From an uncultured Rhodospirillaceae bacterium (lineage in GTDB: Bacteria; Pseudomonadota; Alphaproteobacteria; Rhodospirillales; Magnetospirillaceae): a stretch of 64,000 nt of DNA. Both the position numbers and the translations under genes were made by a program. Where the stretch lies: NCBI GenBank assembly GCA_937887565.1, contig CALABS010000053.1, positions 44,403 to 108,402 of the forward strand. Direction: 5' to 3'. This document shows, piece after piece, positions 15,664 through 26,069 of the stretch. The notes below the pieces were generated by a model that had not been told where the DNA came from, searched no databases, and saw only the letters and a list, made by a program, of their open reading frames with translations. Each line of letters begins with the position of its first letter. Position 1 is the first letter of the stretch.

Positions 15664-16782
15664 GTGTCCGAATACCACCAGTACCTCTCCTCGATCGAGG
15701 AGATCATCGACGAGGCCCGCCAGGGCCGCATGTTCATCCTGGTCGACGACGAGGACCGCGAGAACGAAGGCGATCTGGTCATCCCGTCCCAGATGGCAAC
15801 CCCGGACGCCATCAATTTCATGGCCAAGCACGGGCGCGGCCTGGTCTGCCTGTCGCTGACCCGCGGCCGCTGCGAGGAGCTGGGGCTGCGCCCCATGAGC
15901 AGCAACAACGGCACTCGCATGGAGACCGCCTTCACGGTGTCCATCGAGGCCCGCGAGGGCGTGACCACCGGCATCTCGGCCGCCGACCGCGCCCGCACCA
16001 TCCAGGTGGCCATCGACCCCAGCAAGTCCCGCCACGACATCGTGACCCCCGGCCACGTCTTCCCGCTGCAGGCCCGCGAGGGCGGCGTGCTGGTGCGGGC
16101 GGGGCACACCGAGGCCGCCGTCGACATCTCGCGGCTGGCGGGCCTCACCCCGTCGGGCGTCATCTGCGAGATCATGAACGACGACGGCACCATGGCCCGC
16201 ATGCCGGATCTGGTGAAGTTCGCCCAGTTCCACGGCCTCAAGATCGCCACCATCGCCGATCTCATCGCCTATCGCCGCCGCCACGACAAGATCGTGCGCC
16301 GCGAGATCGAGACGCCGTTCCATTCCAAGTGGGGCGGCGACTGGAAGATGATGGTCTACGTCAACACCGTCGCCTACGCCGAGCACATCGCCCTGGTCAA
16401 GGGCAATATCATGCACGGCGAGGGCCCGGTGATGGTCCGCGTCCATGCCGTCAACATCCTCGACGACGTTCTCGGTGACCAGGGCTCGGGCAAGGCCGGC
16501 CAGCTTCATTCTGCCATGGAGATGATCGCCGGCCACGGTCGCGGCGTGGTCGTCCTGGTGCGCGAGCCCCGCGCCACCAGCCTGTCCGATCAGGTCCGCG
16601 CCCAGTTGGCGGCCCAGCCCGCCCCGGCCTCGTTGCGCGACTACGGCGTCGGTGCCCAGATCCTTTTGGACCTCGGCGTGCGCGAGATGATCCTGCTGTC
16701 CAACACCAAGGGCAAGACCCTGGTGGGGCTGGAAGGGTTCGGGCTGGAAGTGGTCGAGCAGCGGCCGATCCCCGCCGCCTGA
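15664..16782 (+). CDS. ribB: 3,4-dihydroxy-2-butanone-4-phosphate synthase with degenerate GTP cyclohydrolase II domain (RibBX type)
   Basis: 372 residues from a GTG. Residues 1-205 are a complete DHBP synthase: DDEDRENEGDLV holds the acidic metal/substrate loop, and RAGHTEAAVDISRLAG the later active-site segment. Residues about 210-370 have the GTP cyclohydrolase II fold, but the three zinc cysteines are gone (the site reads NILDDVLGDQGSG) and the catalytic RQEGRGIGL loop reads REPRATSLS. Thus only ribulose 5-phosphate conversion is likely. Such RibBX proteins are known; the extra domain may be regulatory. A separate ribA must exist outside the window. Confidence 0.93.
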   Translation: MSEYHQYLSSIEEIIDEARQGRMFILVDDEDRENEGDLVIPSQMATPDAINFMAKHGRGLVCLSLTRGRCEELGLRPMSSNNGTRMETAFTVSIEAREGVTTGISAADRARTIQVAIDPSKSRHDIVTPGHVFPLQAREGGVLVRAGHTEAAVDISRLAGLTPSGVICEIMNDDGTMARMPDLVKFAQFHGLKIATIADLIAYRRRHDKIVRREIETPFHSKWGGDWKMMVYVNTVAYAEHIALVKGNIMHGEGPVMVRVHAVNILDDVLGDQGSGKAGQLHSAMEMIAGHGRGVVVLVREPRATSLSDQVRAQLAAQPAPASLRDYGVGAQILLDLGVREMILLSNTKGKTLVGLEGFGLEVVEQRPIPAA

Positions 16783-16794
16783 GGAGAGAACGTC

Positions 16795-17244
16795 ATGAAG
16801 GCCAGGGTGTTGATCATCGAGGCGCGGTTCTACGACCACATCGCCGACATGCTGCTGGAGGGCGCCGTCAAGGCGCTGGAGGCCGAAGGCGCTGCCTGGG
16901 ACAAGATCACCGTGCCCGGCATCTACGAGATTCCGGCCGCGCTGGAGATGGTTGTCGCCGCCCAGGAGGGCGGCACCATCGACAAGAAATACGACGGCTA
17001 TGTCACCCTCGGCACCGCCATCCGGGGCGAGAGCGATCATTACCACCACGTTTCCGCCGAGTGCATGCGCGGCCAGACCGAGTTGTCGGTCAGGTATCGC
17101 CTGGCGCTGGGCAGCGGGGTGCTGACCGTCCACGACGAGGCCCAGGCCCTGGCGCGGGCCGACGCCACTCGCAAGGACCTGGGGGGGCAGGCGGCGCGCG
17201 CCTGCCTCCGCATGCTGGATCTCAAGCGCGAGCTGAAACTGTAA
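16795..17244 (+). CDS. ribH: 6,7-dimethyl-8-ribityllumazine synthase
   Basis: 149 residues. It joins the RibD/phosphatase product with dihydroxybutanone phosphate to give lumazine. Recognisable are VPGIYEIPAALE (substrate-binding loop), LGTAIRGESDHYHHVS with the catalytic His, and GSGVLTVHDEAQALARAD. It follows ribB by 12 bases and precedes nusB by 8. Fusion or linkage to nusB is usual in alphaproteobacteria. Confidence 0.93.
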   Translation: MKARVLIIEARFYDHIADMLLEGAVKALEAEGAAWDKITVPGIYEIPAALEMVVAAQEGGTIDKKYDGYVTLGTAIRGESDHYHHVSAECMRGQTELSVRYRLALGSGVLTVHDEAQALARADATRKDLGGQAARACLRMLDLKRELKL

Positions 17245-17252
17245 AAGATTAG

Positions 17253-17729
17253 ATGAGCAAAGCCCCCAACAAGCCCAATCCCAACGCCGCCCGCCGCAGC
17301 GCGGCGCGGCTGGCCGCCGTCCAGGCGCTTTATTCCATGGAGATCACCGGAGTGACCGCCGAGGAGGCGCTGGACGAGTTCCGCCAGCGCCTGGACGAGC
17401 CGCGTGGCCGCATGGCCGCCCCCGACGGCGATCTCGTCGCCTTCCTGGTGACTGGCACCACCGCCGAGGCCGAACCGCTGGACGCCGTGATCGGGCGGTC
17501 GCTGGCCCGGGACTGGTCGGTGGACCGCCTGGAGGCGGTGCTGCGCGCCATTCTTCGCGCCGGCGCGTACGAGATCAAGTCGCGGCCGCAGACCCCGGCC
17601 CGGGTCGCCATCTCGGAATACGTGGACGTGGCCCACGCCTTTTACGCCGGTCCCGAGCCGGGGCTGGTCAACGCCGTCCTCGACAAGGTGGCCCGGGAAC
17701 TGCGGCCCGCCGAGTTCGGGGCCGGCTGA
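17253..17729 (+). CDS. nusB: Transcription antitermination factor NusB
   Basis: 158 residues, all-helical NusB fold. RSAARLAAVQALYSMEITG at the N-terminus holds the Arg-rich boxA RNA-binding helix. LVTGTTAEAEPLD, LDRLEAVLRAILRAGAYE and ISEYVDVAHAF follow in family order. With NusE it binds boxA of rRNA leaders and supports antitermination. The start has only a weak upstream purine run (AAAAGATTAG). Confidence 0.94.
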   Translation: MSKAPNKPNPNAARRSAARLAAVQALYSMEITGVTAEEALDEFRQRLDEPRGRMAAPDGDLVAFLVTGTTAEAEPLDAVIGRSLARDWSVDRLEAVLRAILRAGAYEIKSRPQTPARVAISEYVDVAHAFYAGPEPGLVNAVLDKVARELRPAEFGAG

Positions 17730-17738
17730 GCGCCCGCC

Positions 17739-18707
17739 ATGGGCGCGCCTCCCGACGAGTTCCGGCTGATCGCCGACCTGTTCGCGCCCCTGGCGGCGGG
17801 GTTTCCCGGTGCGCTCGGCCTGGCCGACGACGCCGCCCTGCTGCCGTGCCCGCCCGATGCGGACTGCGTGGCGACCGTCGACGCCATCGTCGCCGGAATC
17901 CACTTTCTGCCGGACGCGCCGCCCGAGGAGATCGCCCGCCGCCTGGTGCGGGTGAACGTTTCCGACCTCGCCGCCAAGGGCGCGCGGCCGGTGGCGGCGC
18001 TGCTGACGGCGGCCTTCCCCAAGGGCATCGACGATGACTGGCTGCGCCGCTTCGCCGCCGCGCTGGGCGAGGATCTGCGCCTGTTCGGCATGGCCCTGGC
18101 CGGTGGCGATACCGTCGCGACCCCGGGGCCGCTGACCCTGTCCCTGACCGCGTTCGGCCAGGTGGCGCGGGGGCGGATGCTCCTGCGCTCGGGGGCGTCG
18201 GCCGGCGACGACGTCTGGGTCAGCGGCACCATCGGCGACGCCGCCCTGGGCCTGCTGGTGGCCACCGGCGCCCTGCCGGCGGATCGCCACCTGGAGGACC
18301 GCTACCGCATGCCGCGGCCACGGGCGGAGCTTGGACCGCATCTGGTGGGCGTGGCCTCGGCCGCCATGGACGTTTCGGATGGGCTGGTCCAGGATCTCGG
18401 CCACCTCTGCCGCGCCTCCGGGCTGGGGGCGGCGATCGGCGCCGACGCCGTTCCGCTTTCCGATGCGGCGGCGGCCGTCGTGGCGGCCGACCACTCCCAT
18501 CTTGCCACCGTGCTGACGGGAGGCGATGATTACGAACTCTTGTTCACCGCCCCGCCGGATCGCCGGGCCGGGGTCGCCGAAACCGCCGCCGGCATCGGCG
18601 TGGCGGTGACCCGCATCGGCGCGATGACGGCGGGGGAGGGGGTGACGGTGGCGGACGCGGACGGGCACCCGCTGGTCCTCGCCCACGGGGGGTGGCGCCA
18701 CTTCTAG
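17739..18707 (+). CDS. thiL: Thiamine-monophosphate kinase
   Basis: 322 residues of the PurM/AIR-synthase-like fold. LADDAALL (about residues 28-35) and VDAIVAGIHFLPDAPPEEIA carry the Mg/ATP-binding aspartates; ALAGGDTVATPGPLTL and MDVSDGLVQDLGHLC follow in order, and GGDDYELLFTAPP is near the C-terminus. It phosphorylates thiamine monophosphate to the cofactor thiamine diphosphate. The nusB-thiL order is conserved in proteobacteria. No TPP riboswitch is evident in the short upstream gap. Confidence 0.95.
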   Translation: MGAPPDEFRLIADLFAPLAAGFPGALGLADDAALLPCPPDADCVATVDAIVAGIHFLPDAPPEEIARRLVRVNVSDLAAKGARPVAALLTAAFPKGIDDDWLRRFAAALGEDLRLFGMALAGGDTVATPGPLTLSLTAFGQVARGRMLLRSGASAGDDVWVSGTIGDAALGLLVATGALPADRHLEDRYRMPRPRAELGPHLVGVASAAMDVSDGLVQDLGHLCRASGLGAAIGADAVPLSDAAAAVVAADHSHLATVLTGGDDYELLFTAPPDRRAGVAETAAGIGVAVTRIGAMTAGEGVTVADADGHPLVLAHGGWRHF

Positions 18708-18728
18708 CGGTTTTCGGGGGGCCGGCTC

Positions 18729-19193
18729 TTGGTACGTCTCATCTTCATCGTCGTCGCCTTCCTGATGATGATCGGCGCGCTGATCGGCGGCCTGTATTTC
18801 TGGGGCGTCGATCCGCTGGCGCAGCTGGACCTCATGCTCGGCAAGGCACCGGCCGATTCCGCCCAGCAGCAGGAGACCGCCCCGCAAGCCAGCTATGTCG
18901 ATTTCGGCATCCTGATCGTGCCGATCATCCAGGACCGCGAGATCAAGAAGCAGGCCGAGATGGTCCTGCGGCTGCAGGTGCCGCGCGACAAGAAGGAGAA
19001 GGTGGCGTCCAACCTTCCCCGCCTGCAGCATGCCTTCCTGCAGGACATGATGGGCTACCTGTCGCTGCGCCTGCGCGGCGGCGCGGGGATCGATACCGTC
19101 GCGGTGTCGCGGCGGCTGACGGCGGTCGCCGGGAAGACCCTGGGGGCCGGCCATGTGGAGGATGTCGTCATCGAGCAGTCGGCGGTGAAGTGA
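18729..19193 (+). CDS. FliL-like single-pass membrane protein
   Basis: 154 residues from a TTG at 18729; GGGGGGCC lies just upstream and no better start exists. An N-terminal membrane helix (about 4-25) is followed by a low-complexity Ala/Gln linker and a domain beginning YVDFGILIVPIIQDREIKK. The order of strand, two amphipathic helices and final strand (VEDVVIEQS) looks like the periplasmic domain of FliL, but the match is by pattern only. The gene follows thiL by about 20 bases, so it may be the last gene of the rib-nusB-thiL transcript. Confidence 0.55.
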   Translation: MVRLIFIVVAFLMMIGALIGGLYFWGVDPLAQLDLMLGKAPADSAQQQETAPQASYVDFGILIVPIIQDREIKKQAEMVLRLQVPRDKKEKVASNLPRLQHAFLQDMMGYLSLRLRGGAGIDTVAVSRRLTAVAGKTLGAGHVEDVVIEQSAVK

Positions 19194-19230
19194 TCGCCTG
19201 CTTCGCGACCGGTGTTACCTCTCGATAGTT

Positions 19231-19246
19231 TAGAACAATTGTTCTA
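19231..19246. promoter_or_regulatory. 16-bp perfect palindrome upstream of hppA
   Basis: TAGAACAATTGTTCTA is fully self-complementary and lies in an AT-rich patch about 180 bases before hppA. The core GAAC-N4-GTTC resembles LexA boxes of Gram-positive bacteria but not the direct-repeat GTTC-N7-GTTC box of alphaproteobacteria. It is most likely an operator for an unidentified dimeric regulator. Confidence 0.45.
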
Positions 19247-19426
19247 TTAGATATTACTCATAAGCATCCTAAGGGCATGGCGGCCAAAGCATTTTATTGC
19301 ATCGGCTCTATTCTTCTGGCAGCTTTTTCGCGCTTCGTCGGCTTTCCCTCCAACCGGCAAACAAGCGAAGGCTGGGGTACCAGGGAAATCGGCAAGGAAA
19401 AGAAGCTGCTGAGGGGAAATCCAGAC

Positions 19427-21502
<2,076 letters not shown>

Positions 21503-21524
21503 CCGGCGCCATCGCGGCAAAAGC

Positions 21525-21557
21525 AAACCCCGGCCGGAAACGGCCGGGGTTTTTTTT
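21525..21557. terminator. Strong intrinsic terminator after hppA, shared with bamE
   Basis: A GC-rich stem (ACCCCGGCCG, 21527-21536, pairing with 21541-21550) and GAAA loop, followed by a run of eight T on the plus strand. On the minus strand the same stem is followed by TTTGCTTTTGCC, so it can also end the convergent bamE transcript. Confidence 0.92.
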
Positions 21558-21579
21558 CCGTGTGGCCGATCCGCCGACG

Positions 21580-22038
21580 CTACTTCTCGGCGGGGTCCTT
21601 CGAGAACCGGCCGACATTGCCCAGGAGCTGCTCGAGGATCGACATTTCCTTGCCGGCGGTGGGAGTGGTGCGCTCGACCATCGAGACGTCCTTGCCGTCC
21701 TCGAGTCCCTTGGTGACGACGTCGCGGACGACGCCCTTCTCGTCGAACACCACCGACACCACCTTGCGCTCCAGCACCTCGGGCTCGAAAAACGCCGTGG
21801 TCTCGGTCCTGGCCGAGATGTAGTGCCAGGTCTCGCCGCCATAGGTCATGGTCGCCGAGGGCGTGCCGAGGACCGCCATGACGTCGTCGCGGGTCGACTT
21901 GCCCGGCTGAACCTGAGCCAGCAGTTCGGGATGGGGCAGGTTTCCGCGCTGGTCGACGGTGGGCGTGCAAGCGGCGCCGGACAGGGCCAGCGAGGCCGCG
22001 AGGGCCAGGGTGAGGAGCGATGTGGAGGGTCTGATCAT
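21580..22038 (-). CDS. bamE: BamE-family outer-membrane assembly lipoprotein
   Basis: 152 residues from the ATG at 22038; an ATG at 22059 would add seven mostly basic residues. Signal segment followed by Cys in a slightly atypical lipobox (GAAC). The BamE/SmpA domain shows LAQVQPGKSTRDDVMAVLGTPS (about residues 38-59), TWHYIS and VVFDEKGVVRDV strands. In the outer membrane it belongs to the Bam complex that inserts beta-barrel proteins. It is divergent from the bc1 chaperone gene, with about 135 bases between them. Confidence 0.87.
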   Translation of the reverse strand: MIRPSTSLLTLALAASLALSGAACTPTVDQRGNLPHPELLAQVQPGKSTRDDVMAVLGTPSATMTYGGETWHYISARTETTAFFEPEVLERKVVSVVFDEKGVVRDVVTKGLEDGKDVSMVERTTPTAGKEMSILEQLLGNVGRFSKDPAEK

Positions 22039-22174
22039 CCGCGCGCGACGCCGAGCCATTGACGGGAACGGCCTTGGTGGCCAAAGTTGTGCCGAACATT
22101 GCACGCCTTGCGGCGGCGTTGTCAACGACCCCGCGCCGCCTAGGGCGGACGGGGAAACCCCTACAGGACGCTTC

Positions 22175-22714
22175 ATGCCTTTCCGCTTGTTTCAGAGCGA
22201 CCGCCGGCGGCGGGAACGCATCGCCCATTCCCTCTATCTGTCCATCGTCGCCCAGGCCCGCCAGCCCGCCTTCTACGCCCGTCTGGGCGTGCCGGACACG
22301 GTGGATGGCCGCTTCGACCTCATCGTCGCCCACGCCTTCGTGGTCATGCGCCGACTGGGGCGCGTCGACGGCGGCAGGGACTTGTCGCAGGCGCTGTTCG
22401 ACCTCATGTTCGCCGACATGGACCAGCAGCTTCGCGAGATGGGGGTCAGCGACCTCGCCGTCGGCCGCAAGGTCCGCCAGATGGCCGAGGCGTTCTACGG
22501 CCGCATCGCCGCCTACGAGAAGGCGCTGGCCGGCGGTGGTGGGGATGGCTTGGCGGACGCCCTGGCGCGCAATCTCTATCGCGCCGAGGTCGTCGCCGAC
22601 ATCCCCCATGCCGGCGCCATGGCCGAATATCTCATCGCCCAGGAAGGGCATCTGGACGCCCAGGACGACGCCGCCCTGCTGGCCGGCAAAGTGACCTTCA
22701 CGGGGCCGGAATGA
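22175..22714 (+). CDS. Ubiquinol-cytochrome c chaperone (CBP3/UQCC1 family)
   Basis: 179 residues from the ATG at 22175. It shows the family opening IAHSLYLSIVAQARQPAFYARLGVPDTVDGRFDLIVAH, then LFDLMFADMDQQLREMGVSDL and VRQMAEAFYGR. Eukaryotic Cbp3 assists cytochrome b synthesis for complex III; bacterial members are less studied but presumably aid bc1 assembly. It overlaps the DUF177 gene by four bases (ATGA). The bamE-CBP3-DUF177-rpmF-plsX order is typical of alphaproteobacteria. Confidence 0.88.
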   Translation: MPFRLFQSDRRRRERIAHSLYLSIVAQARQPAFYARLGVPDTVDGRFDLIVAHAFVVMRRLGRVDGGRDLSQALFDLMFADMDQQLREMGVSDLAVGRKVRQMAEAFYGRIAAYEKALAGGGGDGLADALARNLYRAEVVADIPHAGAMAEYLIAQEGHLDAQDDAALLAGKVTFTGPE

Positions 22715-23244
22715 CCGCGCGGCCGGAATTCTCGCGCCCTGTCCGCGCCGAGCAGGTGCCCATGGCCGGGACCGAGCATCGCATCGAGGCCTCGGAGAGC
22801 GAGCGGCGGGCGCTGGCGGAGCGTTTCGGCATCCTTGCCGTCAACCGGTTGACGGCGGCGGTGCGGCTCAAGCCGTTCCGCGGCGGCGAACTGATCCGGG
22901 TGACCGGCAGCCTGTCGGCGGAGGTGGTTCAGGCCTGCGTGGTGACGCTGGAACCGGTGCCGGGCGCGGTCGAGGAGGAGTTCCAGGTCACCTTCGGGCC
23001 CGATGACGGCGACGAGGGAGAGGAAATCGACATTTCCCTCGACGACGAGGATGTTCCCGACCCGATGATCGGTGGAATCATTGACATCGGAGAGGTGGTG
23101 GCCGAACATCTGGCCCTTGGCCTCGACCCGTTCCCGCGCAAGCGCGGAGCCAGGCTTTCCAAGGCCCGCGCCGAGTCCGAGGACACCGATGAAAAGCCCA
23201 ACCCGTTCGCGGTGCTGGAACGGTTGCGACAAAAAAAGGAGTGA
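22711..23244 (+). CDS. DUF177 / YceD-family protein
   Basis: 177 residues. The family, named for E. coli YceD, is nearly always next to rpmF and is implicated in 23S rRNA or large-subunit maturation. The conserved pieces are LSAEVVQACVVTLEPVPGAVEEEF, with a Cys shared across the family, and the C-terminal IDIGEVVAEHLALGLDPFPRK. An acidic loop lies between them. It is translationally coupled to the upstream chaperone gene. Confidence 0.9.
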   Translation: MTARPEFSRPVRAEQVPMAGTEHRIEASESERRALAERFGILAVNRLTAAVRLKPFRGGELIRVTGSLSAEVVQACVVTLEPVPGAVEEEFQVTFGPDDGDEGEEIDISLDDEDVPDPMIGGIIDIGEVVAEHLALGLDPFPRKRGARLSKARAESEDTDEKPNPFAVLERLRQKKE

Positions 23245-23333
23245 GGGGGAAGCATCCCCTTGCCCCCAACGGTCTTTTTCGATAATAAACCTGCCTTTCC
23301 CCGCACGGGCCCCTGAGCTGAGAGTACACCGAA

Positions 23334-23522
23334 ATGGCTGTTCCGAAGAAAAAGACCTCCAAGTCCCGCCGCAACATGCGCCGCGCGCACCACGCCCTGC
23401 CCGCCTCGTCCTATAACGAGTGCCCCAACTGCGGCGAGATGAAGCAGCCCCACCACGTCTGCGGGTCCTGCGGCCATTACGACGGCCGTGAGGTTGTCGC
23501 CCAGAACGAGGCCAGCGCCTGA
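23334..23522 (+). CDS. rpmF: 50S ribosomal protein L32
   Basis: 62 residues, normal length. MAVPKKKTSKSRRNMRRAHH is the hallmark N-terminus; the zinc ribbon is CPNC...CGSC (residues 30-46). The 89-base gap before it holds a possible sigma-70 promoter: GATAAT at 23281-23286 with TTGCCC at 23260-23265, though the 15-base spacer is short. It is followed by plsX after 35 bases, linking ribosome and lipid synthesis as in most bacteria. Confidence 0.97.
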   Translation: MAVPKKKTSKSRRNMRRAHHALPASSYNECPNCGEMKQPHHVCGSCGHYDGREVVAQNEASA

Positions 23523-23557
23523 CCGGCGTAGGCTGAGCAACAGCGGAGTCCGGGCCC

Positions 23558-24610
23558 GTGAGCGCTCCCGTGACCATCTCCATCGACGCCATGGGCGGCG
23601 ACCACGCCCCCGAAATGGTGGTGGAGGGTGTTCGGTTGGCGCACGTGCGGCTGCCGCACGTCCGCTATCTGCTGTTCGGCGATGAAGCGCGCGTCGAGCC
23701 GTTGCTCGACCGTTGCCCCGAGCTTCGGGGCGTCTGCACCGTGCGCCACACGCCTGAGGCGGTCTCGGGCGACGCCAAGCCCAGCCAGGTGCTGCGCACC
23801 GGCCGCCGGTCCAGCATGTGGCTGGCCGTCGATGCCGTCGCCAAGGGAGAGGCCGCCGGCGTGGTGTCGGCCGGCAACACCGGCGCCCTGATGGCGGTGT
23901 CCAAGTTCGTGCTGCGCATGCTGCCCGGCATCGACCGCCCGGCCATCGCCGGGCTGTTCCCCACCGAGCGCGGCGAGACGGTGATGCTGGACCTTGGCGC
24001 CAACATCGACTGCGACGCCAACAACTTGGTGGAGTTCGCGGTGATGGGCGAGGTGTTCGCCCGCCACGTCCTTGGCCTGGAGCAGCCGACCATCGGCATC
24101 CTGAATGTCGGCTCCGAGGACATGAAGGGCAACGACGCGGTCAAGGCCGCCGCCAACCGGCTGCGCGACAGCGGACTGCCCATCCGGTTCCATGGCTTCG
24201 TCGAGGGCAACGACATCTGCGCCGGCACGGTGGACGTGGTGGTGACCGACGGCTTCACCGGCAATATCGCCCTGAAGACCGCCGAGGGCACCGTCAAGTT
24301 CTACAGCTCGTTCCTGCGCCAGGCGTTCCAGAATTCCATCCTGGCCAAGCTCGGCTTCCTGCTGGCCAAGCAGGCGCTGACGAAGGTCAAGGTGCGCACC
24401 GATCCCCGGCGGTACAACGGCGCCATGTTCCTGGGCCTGAACGGCATCGCGGTGAAGAGCCACGGCGGCACCGACGCCTTCGGCTTCGCCAATGCCGTCG
24501 GCGTGGCGGTCGATCTGGTCGCCCACGGATACAACGACAGAATCCGCAAGGAATTCGACCGCCTCAAGACAGCCGAGGCGCCGCCGTCCCAGCGCGCCGC
24601 CGGCGGATGA
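23558..24610 (+). CDS. plsX: Phosphate acyltransferase PlsX
   Basis: 350 residues from a GTG. It makes acyl-phosphate from acyl-ACP for glycerolipid synthesis. The signatures are ISIDAMGGDHAPE at the start, VSAGNTGALMA (about residues 103-113), LDLGANIDC, and VVTDGFTGNIALKTAEG near residues 228-244. A peripheral membrane enzyme. It is followed after seven bases by fabH. Confidence 0.96.
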   Translation: MSAPVTISIDAMGGDHAPEMVVEGVRLAHVRLPHVRYLLFGDEARVEPLLDRCPELRGVCTVRHTPEAVSGDAKPSQVLRTGRRSSMWLAVDAVAKGEAAGVVSAGNTGALMAVSKFVLRMLPGIDRPAIAGLFPTERGETVMLDLGANIDCDANNLVEFAVMGEVFARHVLGLEQPTIGILNVGSEDMKGNDAVKAAANRLRDSGLPIRFHGFVEGNDICAGTVDVVVTDGFTGNIALKTAEGTVKFYSSFLRQAFQNSILAKLGFLLAKQALTKVKVRTDPRRYNGAMFLGLNGIAVKSHGGTDAFGFANAVGVAVDLVAHGYNDRIRKEFDRLKTAEAPPSQRAAGG

Positions 24611-24617
24611 TCCATTG

Positions 24618-25592
24618 ATGATGCTGCGCTCCCATATCGTCGGCTGCGGGTCCTATCTGCCCGCGCGGGTGGTCACCAACCACGAGATGGCCGCGATGGT
24701 CGATACCTCGGACGACTGGATTTCCGAGCGTACCGGCATCCGCATGCGCCACATCGCCGCCGACGGCGAAACGACGTCGGACCTCGCCACCCAGGCTGCG
24801 CTCAGGGCGCTGGAGATGGCCGAGATCAAGGGCGCCGACGTCGATCTGATCGTGCTGGCCACCGCCACCCCCGACCAGACCTTTCCGGCCACCGCCACCA
24901 CCGTCCAGGCGCGCATCGGCATGACCGGCGGCGCCGCCTTCGACGTGGCCGCCGTGTGTTCGGGCTTCATCTACGCCCTGGCCACCGCCGACAACTTCAT
25001 CCGCGCCGGCCAGGCCAGGACCGCCCTGGTCATCGGCGCCGAAACGTTCTCCCGCATCCTCGACTGGAACGATCGCACCACCTGCGTCCTGTTCGGCGAC
25101 GGCGCCGGCGCCTTCGTCCTGCGCGCCGCCGAGGAGAACGGGACCAACCGCGACCGCGGCATCCTGTCCACCCACCTGCATTCGGACGGGCGCCACCACG
25201 ACCTTCTTTACGTCGACGGCGGACCCAGCAGCACCCAGACCGTGGGCCATGTGCGCATGGAGGGCCGCGAGGTTTTCCGCCATGCCGTCACCAACCTGGC
25301 CGAGGTGGTGGGCGAGGCGCTGGCCGCCAACAACCTGACCGCCGGCGACGTCGACTGGGTGGTTCCCCACCAGGCCAACCGCCGCATCCTCGACGGCACC
25401 GCCCGCAAGCTGGGGCTGGCGCCGGAGCGCATGGTGGTCACCGTCGACCGCCACGCCAACACCTCGGCGGCCTCGGTGCCGCTGGCCTTCACCGAGGCGG
25501 TCGCCGACGGGCGCATCAAGAAGGGCGACCTCGTCCTGCTCGAGGCCATGGGCGGCGGTTTCACCTGGGGCGCGGCGCTGGCGCGCCTGTAG
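24618..25592 (+). CDS. fabH: Beta-ketoacyl-ACP synthase III
   Basis: 324 residues from the ATG pair at 24618/24621. It starts fatty acid chains by condensing acetyl-CoA with malonyl-ACP. The catalytic triad is visible: Cys in VAAVCSGFIYAL (about 112), His in WVVPHQANRRIL and Asn in RHANTSAASVPLA. The C-terminal motif GGGFTWGAALARL is also present. The preceding spacer has only a weak ribosome-binding site, consistent with coupling to plsX. Confidence 0.97.
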   Translation: MMLRSHIVGCGSYLPARVVTNHEMAAMVDTSDDWISERTGIRMRHIAADGETTSDLATQAALRALEMAEIKGADVDLIVLATATPDQTFPATATTVQARIGMTGGAAFDVAAVCSGFIYALATADNFIRAGQARTALVIGAETFSRILDWNDRTTCVLFGDGAGAFVLRAAEENGTNRDRGILSTHLHSDGRHHDLLYVDGGPSSTQTVGHVRMEGREVFRHAVTNLAEVVGEALAANNLTAGDVDWVVPHQANRRILDGTARKLGLAPERMVVTVDRHANTSAASVPLAFTEAVADGRIKKGDLVLLEAMGGGFTWGAALARL

Positions 25593-25751
25593 GAACAGGC
25601 AGGGGCTGGGCGGCTGCAGGGATAGGGTTGTCACCCGATCTTGCCCGCGACTGGCAACGACTTGCCACATCCCTTTGATATTGACGGGTTTCGGGGAAGG
25701 GGATACCGTCTGCGAACTTGTTTCCCAATTCATCGATTCCATAGGCCTGCC

Positions 25752-26069
25752 ATGTCCGACAAGACCATCACGCGCGCGCAACTGAGCGAAGCCGTCTACC
25801 AGGAGGTGGGACTGTCGCGAAACGAATCCGCCGATCTGCTGGAGGCGGTGCTGGACGAGGTCTCGTCGGCCCTGGCGCGCGGCGAGGCGGTGAAGATTTC
25901 CTCGTTCGGCAGCTTCGCGGTCCGGTCCAAGGGCCAGCGGGTCGGCCGCAACCCCAAGACCGGCGAGGAGGTGCCGATCCTGCCCCGCCGGGTGCTGGTC
26001 TTCCGTCCCTCGCAGCTTCTCAAGAAGAAGATCAACGACGGGCCGGTGGCGGCCAAGGCCGGGAAGTGA
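25752..26069 (+). CDS. ihfA: Integration host factor subunit alpha
   Basis: 105 residues of the HU/IHF family. The beta-arm signature is GRNPKTGEEVPI with the intercalating Pro, followed by PRRVLVFRPSQLLKKKIN. The opening TITRAQLSEAVYQEVGLSRNESADLLEAVLD is alpha-subunit-like. IHF bends DNA at sigma-54 promoters and recombination sites; a sigma-54 promoter lies 3 kb downstream. A TTGACG at 25681-25686 with GATACC about 15 bases later may be its promoter. The end overlaps the merR start. Confidence 0.94.
   Translation: MSDKTITRAQLSEAVYQEVGLSRNESADLLEAVLDEVSSALARGEAVKISSFGSFAVRSKGQRVGRNPKTGEEVPILPRRVLVFRPSQLLKKKINDGPVAAKAGK

Noticed and set aside
13930..15664. FMN riboswitch in the riboflavin operon
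   Set aside because: ribD overlaps nrdR, and the other gaps are under 20 bases; there is no room for an RFN element.
19231..19246. LexA box
   Set aside because: The alphaproteobacterial LexA site is a direct repeat with a seven-base gap. This is a palindrome with a four-base gap, and hppA is not a DNA-damage gene.
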